DNA from: JBAZLV01 sp964586075
GTDB taxonomy: Bacteria; Nitrospirota; UBA9217
Direction of reading: 5' to 3'
DNA length: 64,000 nucleotides
NCBI GenBank assembly: GCA_964586075.1
Contig: CAZPGZ010000009.1
Coordinates: 1 to 64,000, forward strand
In this document: piece after piece, positions 51,064-59,714 of the stretch
How positions within the stretch are numbered: the first letter of the stretch is position 1
How the letters are laid out: every line of letters starts with the position of its first letter
Made by a program: the position numbers and the translations under genes
Notes under the pieces: model-generated
Databases searched by the model: none
What the model saw: the letters and a program-made list of their open reading frames with translations, nothing else
Told to the model about the DNA's origin: nothing

Positions 51064-51939
51064 ATGCATCTTATTAAAAAGCATCTCCTTGTTTTCGTCT
51101 TATTTTTATTATTGGCAACTTGCACCGCAGGTTGCACAACTTATCGTGTTATACAGCTAGTCAACTCCCCTAAATATCAGGATTTTGTCGATGCGAACCC
51201 ATTAGCGTTTGTTAAAATATCGCTCTTTGGAGTTTACGTAATAGAAAATAGTGACAACGAAATTGAAGTCTATAAAGTAGTGAAAGGATTTGCGGCATCG
51301 AAAGCAGATATTCGTGTCGGTGACCGAATCGTAAGCGTAAATAAAATTGATATCAAAAGCCGTGTTCAGTTATTCGAAATAATATTTGAAAGACTAAGTC
51401 CGGGAGATGCAATTGAAGTCAAATTGAAAAGAAATGAAAATTTATTGACAAAAAATGTTTCTCCTCAAACGAGGTATTTTTTTAAAGACCTATATGCACT
51501 CACTTACGAAATTACTAAAAATAGCGGACCGGTAAATCTTGCCATTATTGTGAACTCATTAGAAGACAGCCGGCTGAGTAAAGCAGATATTAACCGAGTC
51601 AAAAGCACATTGATCAGTCAATGGGGAAATGTTTATTTAACTTTTTTAAGACCTGAAAAGAACTTTAGTCTCATTGAAAGAGACAAGATAGATACAGTTC
51701 TAATTGACCTGGGTACGCAACAGAGCGGATTGGTAGATACCGCATCTCAGCAAAAAGTTGGTTACATGCTAGGGGCATCACATTTGTTAGTGATTGATGG
51801 TTATGCCGAATACTTACTGAATAGCAAAACGCGATATATCGAATCTCATAAACTGATCGAAGTAAAAACTGGAAAGATATTAGCTAATGTACCTTATAGA
51901 ATGAATAACGAGATTTTGGAGTTTTTCAGAACACGTTAA
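51064..51939 (+). CDS. PDZ and CsgG-like lipoprotein
   Basis: 291 residues from the ATG at 51064, with GGGGG about 6 bases upstream. The signal sequence ends at LATCTAGC, a lipobox-like site. A PDZ domain (about 70-135; EVYKVVKGFAASKADIRVGDRIVSVNKIDI) is followed by a CsgG/FlgT-like domain. The latter has FSLIERDKIDTVLIDLGTQQSG, VDTASQQKVGYMLGASHLLVIDGYAE and LIEVKTGKIL. CsgG-like lipoproteins form or serve outer-membrane export. The PDZ fusion is uncommon. The gene is clearly AT-richer than its neighbours, which suggests transfer. Confidence 0.75.
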   Translation: MHLIKKHLLVFVLFLLLATCTAGCTTYRVIQLVNSPKYQDFVDANPLAFVKISLFGVYVIENSDNEIEVYKVVKGFAASKADIRVGDRIVSVNKIDIKSRVQLFEIIFERLSPGDAIEVKLKRNENLLTKNVSPQTRYFFKDLYALTYEITKNSGPVNLAIIVNSLEDSRLSKADINRVKSTLISQWGNVYLTFLRPEKNFSLIERDKIDTVLIDLGTQQSGLVDTASQQKVGYMLGASHLLVIDGYAEYLLNSKTRYIESHKLIEVKTGKILANVPYRMNNEILEFFRTR

Positions 51940-52136
51940 AAAGCAGCACGACAGCACAGTCCGCTCTCTTTTCTTTCCTGTTTTATGCAAATCTTGGGAC
52001 CAAAATGATAATTTCAACTGCAAAAAATGATCATCATAGGCCAATAATTAAATATGTTGGCATTTTTGTCTTTCACATATCGGCATTCTAATTTTTGTAT
52101 CTATATTGTGACTTTTTGCAATTAAATAACAGCTAG

Positions 52137-52168
52137 TGGGTCGGGTAGAGCAGAGCGAAACCCGACAG
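52137..52168 (+). repeat. REP-like palindrome 1
   Basis: TCGGGT (52141-52146) pairs with ACCCGA (52160-52165) around AGAGCAGAGCGAA. The sequence is the familiar GGGTAGAGC-GAAACCC type found between genes of many bacteria. Confidence 0.7.
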
Positions 52169-52224
52169 TCTTGATTATGGTATCGGCGCTCAGAATATGA
52201 GAACAAACAAGAGATAAAAAAGAC

Positions 52225-52256
52225 GTTGGGTTTCACTTCGTTCTACCCAACCTACG
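52225..52256 (-). repeat. REP-like palindrome 2, inverted relative to 1
   Basis: GTTGGGT pairs with ACCCAAC. The reverse strand reads GGTTGGGTAGAACGAAGTGA then AACCCAAC, homologous to palindrome 1. The inverted pair resembles a BIME-like unit. Confidence 0.7.
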
Positions 52257-52340
52257 AGCTGTGACACGCCAGAAGGCGGCGCGTCAGGCGCGCGTTGTCT
52301 GGTAGGTACGATTAAATTAAAATAAACTGGAGGAATTGAC

Positions 52341-52880
52341 ATGGCAAAGAAAATATTGATAGTGTTCCTTTTAGTTTTATTCAGTTTGTCGGCGTATGCA
52401 GCTGAAACGAAGCCCAGCGATAAATCAATTAGAGATCTATTGCAGGTAATGGACTCTCAAAAGCTGATTGAGAACACGATGTCACAGGTGGACAGCTTTA
52501 TGAAGACAACGATGGAGCAGGCACTTAAAGGTCAGACGATTACCGCGGAACAGCAAAAGCAACTCGACAAAACGATGACAACAATGAACCAAATGTATAA
52601 AAAGGAAATGAATTGGGCGAAACTCGAACCCATGTTCATTAGGATCTATCGAGATTCGTTTAATCAGCAGGAGATTGATGGAATGCTTGCCTTCTATAAG
52701 TCGCAAGTGGGGCAGGCAGTGATAAAGAAGATGCCGGCTGTCATGCAGAATATGATGGGTGAGATGCAGAAAATGATGGGACCGCTGATGCAAAAGCTAA
52801 TGGCCGCTATGCAGGAAGATATGGAGCAAATTAAAGCAAACGCTGATTCAAAAGAGCAAGATGTACACAGGCGTAATTAA
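52341..52880 (+). CDS. DUF2059 family secreted protein
   Basis: 179 residues. The signal peptide (KKILIVFLLVLFSLSAYA) is followed by an all-helical domain. The DUF2059 signature is FIRIYRDSFNQQEIDGMLAFYKSQVGQAVIKKMP, with KELLxVM-like helices before it. The C-terminal part is Met/Gln-rich and coiled. Members are periplasmic, of unknown function. TGGAGG lies 6-7 bases upstream. It is bounded on both sides by REP-like elements. Confidence 0.85.
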   Translation: MAKKILIVFLLVLFSLSAYAAETKPSDKSIRDLLQVMDSQKLIENTMSQVDSFMKTTMEQALKGQTITAEQQKQLDKTMTTMNQMYKKEMNWAKLEPMFIRIYRDSFNQQEIDGMLAFYKSQVGQAVIKKMPAVMQNMMGEMQKMMGPLMQKLMAAMQEDMEQIKANADSKEQDVHRRN

Positions 52881-52887
52881 GTCGCAG

Positions 52888-52914
52888 TAGGTAGAGCAGG
52901 GCGTAACCCGACCG
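52888..52914 (+). repeat. REP-like palindrome 3
   Basis: AGGTAGAGCAGGGCGTAACC then CGAC matches palindrome 1 with a few changes. It lies just after the DUF2059 stop, framed by GTCGC/GCGAC. Confidence 0.55.
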
Positions 52915-52974
52915 CGACCTCACCGCGTCCTTCAGCCGAACCGTTAATGTGTGAGAGCCAACCGGTATTCTGCT

Positions 52975-52993
52975 ATGCTGTTGACAATTTGCT
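52975..52993 (+). repeat. 19-bp repeat containing a TTGACA box, copy 2
   Basis: Identical to 64-82, with the following 19 bases about 58% alike and the block TTGTA-R-GTG kept. It lies in the intergenic space after DUF2059 with no + strand gene downstream until past galT. Confidence 0.55.
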
Positions 52994-53170
52994 AATGCTA
53001 AACTTGTAAGTGTATTTTTGAAAAACCTGCCATGAAATAAATTATCGATTACAGTTTGAAGCACGGACTCTCGTATTTCTTTTATTTGAACAGGCACGGG
53101 TGACTAGATTCGCAGTCTTCAACGGTGGGAAAAGTATTTTTCGATGGTATATGCAGCCTGCAGAAGTTGA

Positions 53171-54196
53171 CTAGAGTTTTACCTCTCGCAAGTACTTCGC
53201 CGCATCTTCGGGCGGAGTTGGATTGATATAAAATCCGGCCCCCCACTCGAACCCTGCAATCCGGGTAATGCGCGGCGTTATTTCAAGATGCCAGTGAAAA
53301 TCATCATTCAGCGTGTGCCAATGCCCCCTGCGCGGGACCCTGTTGGGTGATGTGTAGAGCATAAAATTATACGGGGGATTGTTCAATACCTTGCCGAGCC
53401 TACTGAGTGTGTTCTTCAGCGTCCGGGAAAAATCCATAATCTCTTCCTTGCTGACATCCACATAGGAGCAGAGATGTTTTTTGGGGTAAATCCAGATTTC
53501 AAAGGGAAACCGCGGGGCAAAGGGAACCATAACCACGAAATGTCGGGTTTCTTCTACAATGCGTTCCGATGATGCCAGTTCCTGATGAATGACATCGCAG
53601 AAAATGCACCGCTCCTTATAATCGAAATAGGACTTGGCCCCGTCAAGTTTTTCCTTCACAAATTTGGGAATGACCGGCGTCGCAATAATCTGCGAATGCG
53701 TGTGGTTCAGCGTCGATCCGGCTGCCCATCCCTGGTTTTTGAAAACCAGCACATAGCGAAGGCGGCTGTCCCTCTCCAAATCGAGGATGCGGTCGCGGTA
53801 TGCCCACAGCACCTTCTCAACCTGGCTTTCCGGCAGATCTTCCAGGCGGAGTGAATGCTCCGGACTTTCAATGATGATTTCGTGGGCGCCGATACCGTTC
53901 ATCCAGTCGTAAATTCCGCTGCCCTCGCGCTCCAGATTTCCCTCGATTTGAAGCACCGGAAATTTATTCGGTATTACGCGCACCCACCAGCCCGCGCTGT
54001 TTGGAAGGGTTTTGTCAGGCCGGAAGGACGCGATTTCGGGAGTGGTTTTCGATTCATTCCCGCCGCAAAAGGGGCACTCCGAAGGCTTTACCGTGTCTAC
54101 CGGTTCTTCAAAACTGTAATCCTGGGGTTTTTTGGGGTGATCCGTTGAGATGATAATCCAGCGGCCGACGATCGGGTCCTTGCGCAGACGTGACAT
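53171..54196 (-). CDS. galT: Galactose-1-phosphate uridylyltransferase
   Basis: 341 residues: HIT-superfamily GalT. The nucleophile His is in TLNHTHSQIIATP (HPH-type motif), and zinc-binding Cys are in SECPFCGGNES and ERCIFCDVIHQE. Conserved RVIPNKFPVL and HWHLEITPRI follow. It moves UMP between UDP-glucose and galactose-1-phosphate. Some relatives act as ADP-type transferases in glycogen breakdown, so the exact sugar is not certain. The TAATG-like 1-base overlap with the receiver gene implies co-transcription. Confidence 0.93.
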   Translation of the reverse strand: MSRLRKDPIVGRWIIISTDHPKKPQDYSFEEPVDTVKPSECPFCGGNESKTTPEIASFRPDKTLPNSAGWWVRVIPNKFPVLQIEGNLEREGSGIYDWMNGIGAHEIIIESPEHSLRLEDLPESQVEKVLWAYRDRILDLERDSRLRYVLVFKNQGWAAGSTLNHTHSQIIATPVIPKFVKEKLDGAKSYFDYKERCIFCDVIHQELASSERIVEETRHFVVMVPFAPRFPFEIWIYPKKHLCSYVDVSKEEIMDFSRTLKNTLSRLGKVLNNPPYNFMLYTSPNRVPRRGHWHTLNDDFHWHLEITPRITRIAGFEWGAGFYINPTPPEDAAKYLREVKL

Positions 54197-54576
54197 TAGT
54201 TTCCTGACCTCGCCTTCTGCTCTGTCAGAACTTTATGCACAATCCGTTTCAGTTCTTTAATGCGGATGGGTTTGTTGATGTATTCTGCAGCACCAAGGCT
54301 CATGGCCTTGAGGTAGCTTTCTACCTCGCCGTAAGCCGTGACCATAATGACGTCGGTTTTATATCCTGTCTTGCGTATTTCCTGAAGAAGCTGGAGGCCG
54401 TCCATCTTCGGCATTTTAATGTCGCTAATAACCAGATTGTACGTATTGTTTTTGAGGAGGGCGAGCGCCTCATCGGCGCAACTCGCAAGGGAAACGTCGT
54501 AGCCTTCGTCGGTCAAAATAATATTAAAAAGTTCCTGCGCGCCTTCTTCATCATCGACAACAAGGATTTTCATCAA
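54196..54576 (-). CDS. Single-domain response regulator (Spo0F-like)
   Basis: 126 residues: acidic DDEE (8-11), Asp52 in VISDIKMPKMDG, Thr in MVTAYGE and Lys in NKPIRIKELKRI. There is no output domain. It overlaps galT by one base, an odd pairing of a signalling protein with a sugar enzyme. It may be a phosphorelay intermediate for one of the orphan kinases. The partner is unknown. Confidence 0.9.
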   Translation of the reverse strand: MMKILVVDDEEGAQELFNIILTDEGYDVSLASCADEALALLKNNTYNLVISDIKMPKMDGLQLLQEIRKTGYKTDVIMVTAYGEVESYLKAMSLGAAEYINKPIRIKELKRIVHKVLTEQKARSGN

Positions 54577-54604
54577 CTTATCCTCAAAATATCAATGAAT
54601 TAAA

Positions 54605-54660
54605 AATATCATAAAAAAAAACAACCGTCAAGGCAGACCGGGAAAAAGACGGCTGCACAG
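54605..54660 (-). terminator. Possible terminator after coaX
   Basis: CCGTC and GACGG flank an 18-base loop; on the minus strand a T9 run follows. The stem is short, so strength is uncertain. Confidence 0.45.
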
Positions 54661-54722
54661 CGGCTGCATCCGGCAAAACCAAACGAAAAGCGCTCGGAGG
54701 AAAGGTCTTACCTGCTGAAATA

Positions 54723-55487
54723 TCAGTGGTTTATTTCGTAAAGAAGCCGCAAGCCTTCGAGGGTCAAATGAGGTTTTACTTCCAGAGTTGTCTTGGTTTC
54801 AGACGCTACCAGTTCAGCCAGACCGCCGGTGGCTACTACTTTGGAGAGGGATGACAACTCTTTTTTCATCCGTTCGACAATGCCATCCACCAGACCGGCA
54901 TAACCGTAGATAATTCCCGCCTGCATGGCGCTCGTGGTGTCGGTTCCGATGACCGTGGGTGGTTTTGTGAGTTCTACCCGCGGAAGCTTGGATGCCCTCT
55001 GGAACAGGGCCTCGGCTGATATCTTGACGCCGGGCGTAATGGCCCCTCCCAGATACTCCCCGTCTTTTGTTACCGCACAGAATGTCGTTGCCGTGCCGAA
55101 ATCGACGATGATAATCGGCCCGCCGTAAATTTTATACGCCGCCGCCGCATTCACAATCCTGTCCGCCCCCAGTTCCTTCGGGTTGTCATAGCGAATGGTA
55201 ATTCCGGTCTTGAGCTGGTGCGTCACCACCATGGGCTCGATATGAAAATATTTTCTCGACATCTCGACCATGACCGGCAGCAGGGGCGGCACCACCGTCG
55301 AGATAATGACTCCGGTAATCTGTTTGAATTCTATACCCGCAAAGTTAAACAGGTCCTTGATGGTCATGGCGTATTCATCCGGCGTTATCTGGGCGTTGGT
55401 GCCGACTCGCCAGTTTTCCAGAAGCTTGTCATGGTCGAACACTCCCAGAACGATGTTGGTATTGCCGATGTCAATGGCTACGAGCAT
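54723..55487 (-). CDS. coaX: Type III pantothenate kinase
   Basis: 254 residues: ASKHA fold with DIGNTNIVLGVFD at the start, PKELGADRIVNAAAAYKIYG, IIVDFGTATTFCAVTKDGEYLGGAITPGV and VVATGGLAELVA. It makes phosphopantothenate, the first step to coenzyme A, and needs a monovalent cation. The length is normal. GGAGG lies before the ATG. No birA gene is fused or adjacent in the window. Confidence 0.95.
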   Translation of the reverse strand: MLVAIDIGNTNIVLGVFDHDKLLENWRVGTNAQITPDEYAMTIKDLFNFAGIEFKQITGVIISTVVPPLLPVMVEMSRKYFHIEPMVVTHQLKTGITIRYDNPKELGADRIVNAAAAYKIYGGPIIIVDFGTATTFCAVTKDGEYLGGAITPGVKISAEALFQRASKLPRVELTKPPTVIGTDTTSAMQAGIIYGYAGLVDGIVERMKKELSSLSKVVATGGLAELVASETKTTLEVKPHLTLEGLRLLYEINH

Positions 55488-55771
55488 GCTTTCCTCCGGG
55501 AAATGCCGCGCGGCGCGTCCAGCACCGGATGGAAATTCCCTTTACATAACAGACTACTTCGTCAAAACAGAGAGTAAATTACTATACCACAGACAAAAAG
55601 CAAAGAACAGCACAAACTAAGCTCCCACCAGCGGCGCGATGCAAACCGTTGAGGCCTGATTGCTCGCGCTCCGAACGAAAAGCAAAAATCCATTAAACTT
55701 TTTCCGGCATTCATTGTCTCATGATTATAATCGCTTGTTGAGAACGTTTGTTTCCCCGGAGGAGGATCATG

Positions 55772-56107
55772 ATGAGAACAGTATCCAGTTTCATGGCCGC
55801 AGTACTTTTGATGGGTGTATTCGCGTTGACCGCCGTTGCACAGCAGGCTCCCGGCGGCGATCCAGGTCCTGCTGTCCAGCAGGGAGCTGAAAAACAGATG
55901 ACTCCGGAGCAGTTCACCGCTCTGAAATCGCGCATTTTGAAAATGATTGATGCGAGGAAGACAAAACTTGACGAGGAAAAAGCCTGCGTAGAAGCCGCGA
56001 AAACTCCCGGTGAGCTGAAGAAATGCAGGCCCCACCATCCTATGAGATCTGCAGACAAAAATCGGCGAGGACCGGTCCAGCAACCTCCGATGGAACAGCA
56101 GAAGTAG
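55772..56107 (+). CDS. Small secreted protein, Pro/Gln-rich
   Basis: 111 residues. The signal peptide (RTVSSFMAAVLLMGVFALTAVA) is followed by QQAPGGDPGPAVQQGAEK. A helical middle (MTPEQFTALKSRILKMIDARKTKLDEEKACVEAAKTPGELKKC) recalls the LTXXQ/Spy pattern with two Cys, and the tail is Pro/Gln-rich. GGAGG lies 6 bases before this ATG; another in-frame ATG is at 55769. It may be a Spy-like periplasmic protein. It is not next to a sensor system. Confidence 0.7.
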   Translation: MRTVSSFMAAVLLMGVFALTAVAQQAPGGDPGPAVQQGAEKQMTPEQFTALKSRILKMIDARKTKLDEEKACVEAAKTPGELKKCRPHHPMRSADKNRRGPVQQPPMEQQK

Positions 56108-56173
56108 ACAAAGCAATCCTAGATTCTTTCTCAAACGCCGGCAACCTTCCCGGCAGTGAATATCAGTCGTTTC

Positions 56174-56227
56174 CCCCTCCCCGTGAATTTGATACCCCCC
56201 CCCTTCACGGGGAGGGGTTCCTCCCTT
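56174..56227. repeat. 14-bp perfect inverted repeat between convergent genes
   Basis: CCCCTCCCCGTGAA (56174-56187) and TTCACGGGGAGGGG (56214-56227) flank a 26-base loop that contains nine C residues. It may act as a two-way terminator without a T-run. Confidence 0.6.
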
Positions 56228-56260
56228 TATCTCCTGATTTCCGCGCAAAACAGCTATTCT

Positions 56261-57136
56261 TCACAACCCTCTCAGCCACTCCGGTTTTAAGAGGGATTCA
56301 TCCGCATGGTGCACGCACTGCCTGATCATCGCGACCGCTGCGGTGCGCTGCATCGGCATGCGGACCCTCAGCGGCAGGTAATTCGATGCATGATTCGCAA
56401 AGAAAAGCCCCCGCATTTCCGTGTGTTCGATCATTTCGGCAAGTTCCAACAAGAGAGAGAACGGATCGGGAAGGCTGAAATCACCCGCCTCCTCCAACAG
56501 ATGGAGCGGCGTGTCGGGAACCACCATGGTGGTAAGAGCTCCAACGTGGTCCGGCTTTAGTTTCGAAAGCAGTCTTCCTGTCGCTTGTGCGTGCTGTTTG
56601 CTCCAGGTGCTTCCACCGATGCCGAGCAAAACCGTGACCGACAATTTTATTCCCGATTCCTTCACGCGCCTGCCCGCCTCCAGCATTTCCTCGGACGTTA
56701 CTCCTTTTTGCATCCACGCGAGCACATTGTCGTCTCCGGATTCAACGCCCAGATAGAGAACGCCCAGGCCTTGTTCACGGAGTTGTGCAAGTTCTGCTAC
56801 GCTTTTGCCGAGGACACTCCCTGCGTTGGCGTACATGCCGATGCGCGAAAACCGGGGGAAATAAGAATGCAAAAGGGCAAACAGGTCGAGCAATCCCTCT
56901 TGAGGAGCCGCGAGTGCATCACCGTCAGCCAGGAAAATACGGCGTGCATCACGGCAGGAAGGCAGACAGGACACAATGTCTGTTTCCATTTCACGAATGC
57001 TCCGGATACGGAACTGTTTCTGCTTATAGGCAGGGCAAAAAACGCAGCGGTTATGGGAGCACCCGATGGTGTACTGTAAAACCAGACTGTCGGCCTCGCT
57101 CGGAGGCCGTATGACGGTACCGATGTACTCCGGCAT
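56261..57136 (-). CDS. Radical SAM protein
   Basis: 291 residues: the 4Fe-4S motif is CSHNRCVFC (residues 26-34 region), close to CxxxCxxC with an extra residue layout of the Elp3/YgiQ-like family. The SAM-binding strands follow (LYLGVESGDDNVLAWMQKGVTSEEM). The substrate is unknown. It begins with PEYIGTVIRPPSEADSLVLQ, a start shared by a common but uncharacterised subfamily of radical SAM proteins. It is convergent with the preceding small gene. Confidence 0.88.
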   Translation of the reverse strand: MPEYIGTVIRPPSEADSLVLQYTIGCSHNRCVFCPAYKQKQFRIRSIREMETDIVSCLPSCRDARRIFLADGDALAAPQEGLLDLFALLHSYFPRFSRIGMYANAGSVLGKSVAELAQLREQGLGVLYLGVESGDDNVLAWMQKGVTSEEMLEAGRRVKESGIKLSVTVLLGIGGSTWSKQHAQATGRLLSKLKPDHVGALTTMVVPDTPLHLLEEAGDFSLPDPFSLLLELAEMIEHTEMRGLFFANHASNYLPLRVRMPMQRTAAVAMIRQCVHHADESLLKPEWLRGL

Positions 57137-57368
57137 AGGAGAGCCCTCGCGTCGGCGAAGTATACTGCATATCCTTCAAATATCAAAGACAAAAAACGTG
57201 GTTCAAGCCTCACTCCGCAGGCGGTCTTCCTGGATGCACACACAACCGGAACAAGGCGAAAATCATTCCGGAAATCTGCAACGCTCTGTTAAAGAACCAC
57301 GGGTTGTGCTATTATGAAATTATATTCTTTCATCATCACACTCCGAAGAAGAAAGGCGGGCATGCGAC

Positions 57369-58235
57369 ATGATGAGGACAGCATCCGCGGCGATACTTTT
57401 TCTTATTCTGGCGGTTTCCAACGGAACATGCGAGGACCGCATACTGCCTGAAGCGCTTATCATTGACCACACGTCGGTGGCGGCGTTCGACCGGATCCCG
57501 AAAAAGTATCTCGACAAGGCCAGAGAATCGACTCTTTACTATATCCATCTGTCACACGGCAAGCAAATCATCACCGGTCTCGAAGCACTCGGAAAATCGA
57601 ATCCGAATTACCGCGTTGCAGTCATGTTTTCCTCGGCCCCCGGACTGCCGCCGAAAGAAAACCCGCCCGCTCTCCGCATCTATCGCGAAAGCCTGGGACC
57701 GGAATCATATTGGAGCACTGAATCCGGCATGGAAAGGACCAGACGCGCCTCCCGGATGGGCGAATTCAATTTTTCGATGTACTCATGGTGCGGAGAGATG
57801 TCTTCCTCAAACGCGGATTTCGTCAATGCCTATCTGAAAAAAATGAACCAGCTGGAATCGGAGTTCAAACATATGCGCTTCATCTATATGACCGGACACG
57901 TGGACGGAGGCAGCGCCACGCTCAGCAGAAACAACAACCTTATCCGGGAGTATGCCAGAAAGAGCGGAAAAGTGCTTTTTGATTTTGCCGACATCGAATC
58001 CTATGATCCGGGTGGAAAATATTATTCCGGGTCCGGAAGAATAAACGGCGAATGCAGCTGGTGCCCGAAATGGTGCGCAGCGCACCCTACGGATTGCGCC
58101 GATATTCCGGCCTCCTGCGGACATTCGGACGGGAGCGTTCAAGGCGGCGACGCTTCCATGGCGTATGTCTGCAAACTTAAAGCAAAGGCATTCTGGGTCA
58201 TGATGGCGCGCCTCGCGGGATGGGATGGGAAATAG
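57369..58235 (+). CDS. Secreted SGNH-like hydrolase family protein
   Basis: 288 residues with a signal peptide. It has a pattern I associate with SGNH-like secreted proteins of deltaproteobacteria: LIIDHTSVAAFDRIPKKYLDKA, YYIHLSHGKQIITGLEAL, YMTGHVDGG, NNNLIREYARKSGKVLFDFADIES. A Cys-rich segment follows (CSWCPKWCAAHPTDC), then a conserved end FWVMMARLAGWDGK. The SHG and GHxDGG motifs could hold the catalytic residues. It likely acts on polysaccharide or envelope esters outside the cell. This is family memory, not proof. Confidence 0.7.
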   Translation: MMRTASAAILFLILAVSNGTCEDRILPEALIIDHTSVAAFDRIPKKYLDKARESTLYYIHLSHGKQIITGLEALGKSNPNYRVAVMFSSAPGLPPKENPPALRIYRESLGPESYWSTESGMERTRRASRMGEFNFSMYSWCGEMSSSNADFVNAYLKKMNQLESEFKHMRFIYMTGHVDGGSATLSRNNNLIREYARKSGKVLFDFADIESYDPGGKYYSGSGRINGECSWCPKWCAAHPTDCADIPASCGHSDGSVQGGDASMAYVCKLKAKAFWVMMARLAGWDGK

Positions 58236-58310
58236 TCCCATCGGCACCGCACCGTTCATAATCAGCGATACCTATTCTCCGGCGGGGGTACTCTTTTTCT
58301 TGCTGGCTGC

Positions 58311-59609
58311 CTATTGTCTGTTGTATTCCTTCACCGTGAGCTTTATCCGATTTACCCGTGCATGGTCATAACCGGAATAGAGAAATGAAAACACCGTATT
58401 GTTGGTATAAAGCGGATCGAGATCATCGGGGATGATCCCGTCTTGCACCAGTTCATTCCAGTATACCGTGCCTTTGATGGGAGAAAACTCTGACAGAAAA
58501 ATCCGCACGTTGAACTTTCGCAGGATCGCAATTCCGTCCTCCACTTCATCCAACCCCTGGCCGGGAAGACCGAATAAAAGATATACCCCGATCTGCTCCT
58601 TGGCAAACCCGTGCTTTTGTAATACACCGATTGCCTGAGCAATATCCCCTGTCGAAACCTTGCTGCCGGTGCGCTCCTGCCGCACGGGATCGGATGTTTC
58701 GAAACTGAGGCGCACGGTCCTGAATCCACTGTCCATCATGAGACCTGCCGTTGTTGCATCCAGAAAACGCGCGTGCAACCCATTGGGAGCATGAAGCCTG
58801 ATAGAAAAACCCTGCTGAATAACCATCTGTAAGAGCGGTTTAATATGATTGTCTGCCTCATACAGCAGCGCATCATCATAAAAAGCAAAATCACGAATTC
58901 CTCTGCCGGAGAGCGTTGCAATCTCCTTCAAAACATCCTCGTGAGATATTCGCTCATATCCGGAAGACAAAAATTGCGAGGCGCAGTAGGAACAGGCAAA
59001 AGGGCAGCCGGATGAAGTCAGAAGAGGAGCAAAGCGGTTTTGCACGTCCAGGCCAAGCTCGTAGTACGGCAGGGGATCGCGCGGAGAACTGAGACACAGT
59101 CCGCATGTCTGCACAAAAGGGAGAAGACGTTCGTCCGCCGGCCCGGAATAGATATGATCAGCGCCGGAATGTGCCGCCGCATGCTCCGGATAGAGCGTTG
59201 GATAAATGCCTCCAAGCACGACAGGAACGTCATGAATGACTTTTTTTACGGCTCTGATCGTTTCCTGCACGCCGGGGTACCAGTAACTCATGATCGAAGT
59301 CACCAGCACCATGTCCACAGGCAGGCAGGACTTGATTCTGGTTATGAACTCATCAACATCCATGCCGTATCGTTTGTAGTATCTCGGAACGCTTTTCAGC
59401 AAATCCGGTTTCGGCACGTGCTGGGTCCGGTATTTTCCCGTGCCGTACTGCTTCGCGCTGAAAGAATCGGTGCAGTCGATCAGGAAAAGCTCAACCTCAC
59501 AGCGGCTCAGACATTCCGCAACTTTCAGCAAACCCAGCGGGCTTGACCACAGATTGTACGCCGCGAAGTCATATATCCATGGATTGATAAGCAGAACACG
59601 CGGTCTCAT
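58311..59609 (-). CDS. B12-binding radical SAM protein
   Basis: 432 residues. The N-terminal cobalamin-binding-like fold (RVLLINPWIYDFAAYNLWSSPLGLL, VLVTSIMSYWYPGVQETI, VVLGGIYPTLYPEHA) precedes a radical SAM core with SSGCPFACSYCASQ. The usual DxHxxG of tight B12 binders is not obvious. Family members methylate unactivated carbons or make cyclic products. It starts just after the stop of the neighbouring radical SAM frame (ATGA overlap with an upstream extension), so the two are probably one unit. Confidence 0.87.
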   Translation of the reverse strand: MRPRVLLINPWIYDFAAYNLWSSPLGLLKVAECLSRCEVELFLIDCTDSFSAKQYGTGKYRTQHVPKPDLLKSVPRYYKRYGMDVDEFITRIKSCLPVDMVLVTSIMSYWYPGVQETIRAVKKVIHDVPVVLGGIYPTLYPEHAAAHSGADHIYSGPADERLLPFVQTCGLCLSSPRDPLPYYELGLDVQNRFAPLLTSSGCPFACSYCASQFLSSGYERISHEDVLKEIATLSGRGIRDFAFYDDALLYEADNHIKPLLQMVIQQGFSIRLHAPNGLHARFLDATTAGLMMDSGFRTVRLSFETSDPVRQERTGSKVSTGDIAQAIGVLQKHGFAKEQIGVYLLFGLPGQGLDEVEDGIAILRKFNVRIFLSEFSPIKGTVYWNELVQDGIIPDDLDPLYTNNTVFSFLYSGYDHARVNRIKLTVKEYNRQ

Positions 59610-59714
59610 GCTTGTGTATCCTGTACCGTAGTATTTTTTTTATAAAATTCCCGCATGTATACCGGCTCGTCGGGAGAGAGCTCAACCATCCTGTTTCTGT
59701 ATAGGGAAAACAGT
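59606..59714 (-). other. Open extension between two radical SAM genes, possible frameshift
   Basis: In the frame next to the radical SAM/SPASM gene, an open stretch reads into FHTELFSLYRNRMVELSPDE and PVYMREFYKKNTTVQDTQA. It ends in TGA overlapping the ATG of the B12 radical SAM gene (ATGA). The SPASM gene stops early at 59715 with a Gly/Pro/Ser-rich tail. A natural or assembly frameshift near 59720-59790 would join them. Confidence 0.35.

Larger units (their letters stand above)
51940..52340. other. Intergenic region with REP-like palindromes
   Basis: No gene. It holds an inverted pair of REP-like palindromes (52137-52168 and 52225-52256). A GC-rich, partly self-complementary tract (52262-52300) lies just before the DUF2059 gene's leader. 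Confidence 0.6.
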
